From CAZKXX01 sp964556705 (lineage in GTDB: Bacteria > Acidobacteriota > Terriglobia > UBA7540): DNA of 7,284 nucleotides. The stretch is taken from the NCBI GenBank assembly GCA_964556705.1, contig CAZKXX010000136.1, forward strand, positions 1-7,284. Direction: 5' to 3'. The notes beneath the pieces were generated by a model that ran no database searches, had not been told where the DNA came from, and saw nothing but the letters and a program-made list of their open reading frames with translations. Made by a program: the position numbers and the translations under genes. Positions 5,676 through 7,284 of this stretch are shown in pieces (the first letter of the stretch is position 1; each line of letters begins with the position of its first letter).

Positions 5676-6973
5676 CACCCCTCCTCCGGCGCGAAACCCT
5701 CGAACACCTCCCGGCCCCGGTAACGGGCCCGCGCGCCAAGCTGCTGTTCGATTCGCAGGAGCCGATTGTACTTCACCAGGCGCTCGGAACGCGTGATCGC
5801 TCCAACTTTTATCTGTCCCGCGCCGGTGCCGACGGCAATGTCGGCGAGCGTATCATCTTCGGTCTCGCCCGAGCGGGCGCTGACAACGGGCCGGTAACCG
5901 TGCGCGCGCGCCAGCTCCAGAACTTCCAGCGTCTCGGTCAGTGTCCCGATCTGGTTCATCTTGATGAGCACGGCGTTCGCGACGTCGCTCGCAATTCCCT
6001 TCTCGACGCGCACGCGGTTCGTGGCAAAGAGGTCGTCGCCGACCAGCAGGCATCGCGCACCGAGTTTCGCCGTCAATTCCCGCCAGCCGTCCCAGTCTTC
6101 CTCGCCCAATCCGTCCTCAATGGAAAGAATCGGATATTTTTCCGCCCAGGCCGACAGCCGCTCAATCATCTGGGAAGAGGAGAGGACTTTCCCTTCCGAC
6201 GCCAGTTCGTACCGGCCCTTCTCACCGAAGTGGCTGGCGGCAAGGTCCACGGCGATGGCCGCGTCGCGGCCCGGCTCGAGCCCGGCGCGCTCGAAGGCCT
6301 CCACCATCACCGCAAACCCCTCTTCGTTCGAGCCGAGCGCCGGCGCGTACCCGCCCTCGTCGGCGACTCCGGCCTGATACACTTCGCGCGCCTTCAGAAC
6401 TTCCTTCATGACGCGATAGACCGCCGCGACGTCTTCGAGCGCCTGCGAGTAACTCTCCGCGCGCAGCGGAATCATCATGAAATCCTGGAAATCGATGTTT
6501 CCGCCGCCGTGGATGCCACCGCTCAGGATGTTGACGACGGGGACGGGCAGCTCGGCCGCCGAAGCTCCGCCCAGATAGCGGTAGAGCGGAACACCCGCGG
6601 AAACTGCCGATGCGCGCGCTGCGGCGAGCGAGACGCCGAGAATCGCATTCGCTCCGAGCCGCCGCTTGTTTTCCGTGCCGTCGAGCGCGCAGAGGCGCGC
6701 GTCCACCGCCGCCTGGTCGGAAGCTTCCAGGCCCCGTAGCGCCCGAACGATCTCATGTTCCACGTGGAACATTGCCTTCAGAACACCGCGCCCGTGATAG
6801 CGGCTCGCGTCACCGTCGCGGAGTTCGAGCGCCTCGGCCCGGCCCGTCGAGGCGCCGGAAGGAACAAGGGCCCGCCCGCGCGCGCCGTCGTCCAGATACA
6901 CGTCCACTTCCACGGTGGGATTTCCCCGCGAATCGAGGACTTCACGGGCGCGGATGATGCTGATGCGGGCCAA
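5675..6973 (-). CDS. eno: Enolase (phosphopyruvate hydratase), divergent, with a parS-like site in the gene
   Basis: This encodes 432 residues, the normal enolase length; it interconverts 2-phosphoglycerate and phosphoenolpyruvate in glycolysis and gluconeogenesis. It starts with the typical A-R-E-V-L-D-S-R-G-N-P-T-V-E. S39 of the mobile loop S-G-A-S-T-G, H155, E206 in D-E-G-G-Y, metal ligands D243, E286 and D313, K338 in I-K-M-N-Q-I-G-T-L and K389 in Q-I-K are in place. Two active-site positions differ from yeast enolase: D164 stands where E168 is expected (F-Q-D-F), and A366 stands where H373 is expected (S-A-R-S-G-E-T-E-D). The A-A-S-E-F motif is A-A-S-H-F. The start is TTG at 6973, with GGAG 6 nt upstream (6980-6983); no in-frame ATG exists before the upstream stop. 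The stop overlaps the next gene by one base. It is probably the main enolase, though a specialised paralogue is possible. Confidence 0.93.
   Translation of the reverse strand: MARISIIRAREVLDSRGNPTVEVDVYLDDGARGRALVPSGASTGRAEALELRDGDASRYHGRGVLKAMFHVEHEIVRALRGLEASDQAAVDARLCALDGTENKRRLGANAILGVSLAAARASAVSAGVPLYRYLGGASAAELPVPVVNILSGGIHGGGNIDFQDFMMIPLRAESYSQALEDVAAVYRVMKEVLKAREVYQAGVADEGGYAPALGSNEEGFAVMVEAFERAGLEPGRDAAIAVDLAASHFGEKGRYELASEGKVLSSSQMIERLSAWAEKYPILSIEDGLGEEDWDGWRELTAKLGARCLLVGDDLFATNRVRVEKGIASDVANAVLIKMNQIGTLTETLEVLELARAHGYRPVVSARSGETEDDTLADIAVGTGAGQIKVGAITRSERLVKYNRLLRIEQQLGARARYRGREVFEGFAPEEG
5680..5687 (-). promoter_or_regulatory. Ribosome binding site of the dehydratase-like gene inside the end of eno
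   Basis: The minus strand reads GGAGGAGG within the last codons of eno (E-E-G). The distal GGAGG lies 7 nt before the ATG at 5675, whereas the GTG at 5678 would be only 1-4 nt away. Together with the TGATG overlap this points to translational coupling to eno. Confidence 0.7.
6755..6772. promoter_or_regulatory. parS-like ParB-binding palindrome inside eno
   Basis: An 18-bp perfect palindrome, ATGTTCCACGTGGAACAT. Its central 16 bp, TGTTCCACGTGGAACA (6756-6771), fits the widely conserved bacterial parS pattern TGTTNCACGTGNAACA, the sequence ParB recognises to nucleate the chromosome-partition complex. It is read in eno as residues 68-73, MFHVEH. No second copy is seen in the window. Single parS copies inside coding genes are known in many bacteria, usually in the origin-proximal part of the chromosome. 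Confidence 0.85.
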
Positions 6974-6979
6974 TCGACG

Positions 6980-6983
6980 CTCC
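6980..6983 (-). promoter_or_regulatory. Ribosome binding site deciding the TTG start of eno
   Basis: GGAG on the minus strand lies 6 nt before the TTG at 6973. With the canonical enolase N-terminus beginning right after it, and no in-frame ATG upstream, this supports TTG initiation. Confidence 0.6.
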
Positions 6984-7027
6984 GAGTAAAGGCATGCGTG
7001 AGGACGTGCTTTCCCGCCGACCCGGCA

Positions 7028-7284
7028 TCAATCCGAGGGCGGAGCCTGAAAACCGATTCGGCGGCGCCGGGGTTCCACGGGCACCATGAGTTGACGAATC
7101 GCTTCAAAGAGGGTCTGGATCTGCTCGTCGTGACTCCCGAGCCGGCGTTCGAGTTCTTCAATTTTCCGCGCCAGCTCGTGATGTGCGGGCAACATCTCGC
7201 GCAGCTTGATGAAGGCCCGGACCACGTACACACTGACTTCGATTGCCCGCGGGGTATTCAGAATGCTGGCCACCATGATCGCGC
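7028..7284 (-). CDS. C-terminal part of an ORF6N-domain protein (partial, 5' end outside the window)
   Basis: Only the last 84 residues are visible; the gene enters from the right edge and ends at the TGA at 7028. The segment starting M-V-A-S-I-L-N-T-P-R-A-I-E-V-S-V and continuing V-R-A-F-I-K-L-R-E-M-L matches the end of the ORF6N DNA-binding domain, in which a strand before the helix typically reads MLSSVLxSxRAVxVNI. It is followed by a charged helix likely to be a coiled coil (A-R-K-I-E-E-L-E-R-R-L) and the usual tail F-E-A-I-R-Q-L-M-V-P-V-E-P-R-R-R-R-I-G-F. ORF6N proteins derive from phage anti-repressor/KilA-N-type regulators but are widespread as stand-alone chromosomal genes of about 170-200 residues with unknown role. 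The internal ATG at 7276 is not the true start, since the domain continues upstream. eno begins 54 nt downstream. Confidence 0.85.
   Translation of the reverse strand, partial: AIMVASILNTPRAIEVSVYVVRAFIKLREMLPAHHELARKIEELERRLGSHDEQIQTLFEAIRQLMVPVEPRRRRIGFQAPPSD

Noticed and set aside
5676..5678. GTG as the start of the dehydratase-like gene
   Set aside because: It is in frame one codon before the ATG but sits only 1-4 nt from the Shine-Dalgarno bases; the ATG has better spacing.
4872..5723. 283-codon open frame on the plus strand
   Set aside because: It is antisense to the dehydratase-like gene, whose active-site residues are intact; it shows no domain and no ribosome binding site.
5612..6739. 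375-codon open frame on the plus strand
   Set aside because: It runs antisense through eno and its junction with the next gene; the composition is Arg-rich and no family pattern is seen. It is a shadow of the eno reading frame.
1..7284. CRISPR array, tRNA, rRNA, insertion sequence or transposase
   Set aside because: I saw no spaced direct repeats, cloverleaf, rRNA-like stretch or transposase motif on either strand.

Overview
The window reads as a dense stretch of GC-rich bacterial chromosome in which every supportable gene lies on the minus strand. The best guess for the host is an acidobacterium, possibly from the Bryobacterales/Solibacter side. This rests on the start of an Oar-like TonB-dependent receptor with a carboxypeptidase-regulatory-like domain, on two enzymes with twin-arginine (Tat) signals, and on an ORF6N-domain protein. 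All of these are common in that phylum, but none is exclusive to it, so the placement is an inference.

Layout in the direction of transcription (high to low coordinates): the C-terminal part of an ORF6N-domain protein (7284-7028); a divergent enolase, eno, starting at TTG (6973-5675); a Tat-exported mandelate racemase/galactonate dehydratase-like enzyme overlapping eno by 1 nt (5675-4452); osmC, a thiol peroxidase (4386-3961); a 171-nt GC-rich gap with several inverted repeats; a secreted M48 zinc metalloprotease with an extra C-terminal domain (3789-2425); a Tat-exported polysaccharide deacetylase-like protein whose C-terminus resembles pseudomurein-binding repeats (2292-721); a 403-nt AT-richer gap that may hold a decayed substrate-binding-protein fragment; and the N-terminus of the TonB-dependent-receptor-type protein (317-1, running off the window).

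The standout element is a perfect 18-bp palindrome inside eno (6755-6772). Its 16-bp core, TGTTCCACGTGGAACA, matches the ParB centromere site parS. In the enolase reading frame it is read as MFHVEH, with no insertion or deletion relative to ordinary enolases. This suggests a chromosome-segregation site held inside a glycolytic gene, and it may place the window in the origin-proximal part of the chromosome.

The genes do not form one obvious pathway. eno and the dehydratase-like gene are probably translationally coupled. The downstream genes mostly act in the envelope or periplasm: dehydratase-like enzyme, M48 protease, deacetylase and receptor. OsmC is a cytoplasmic stress enzyme.
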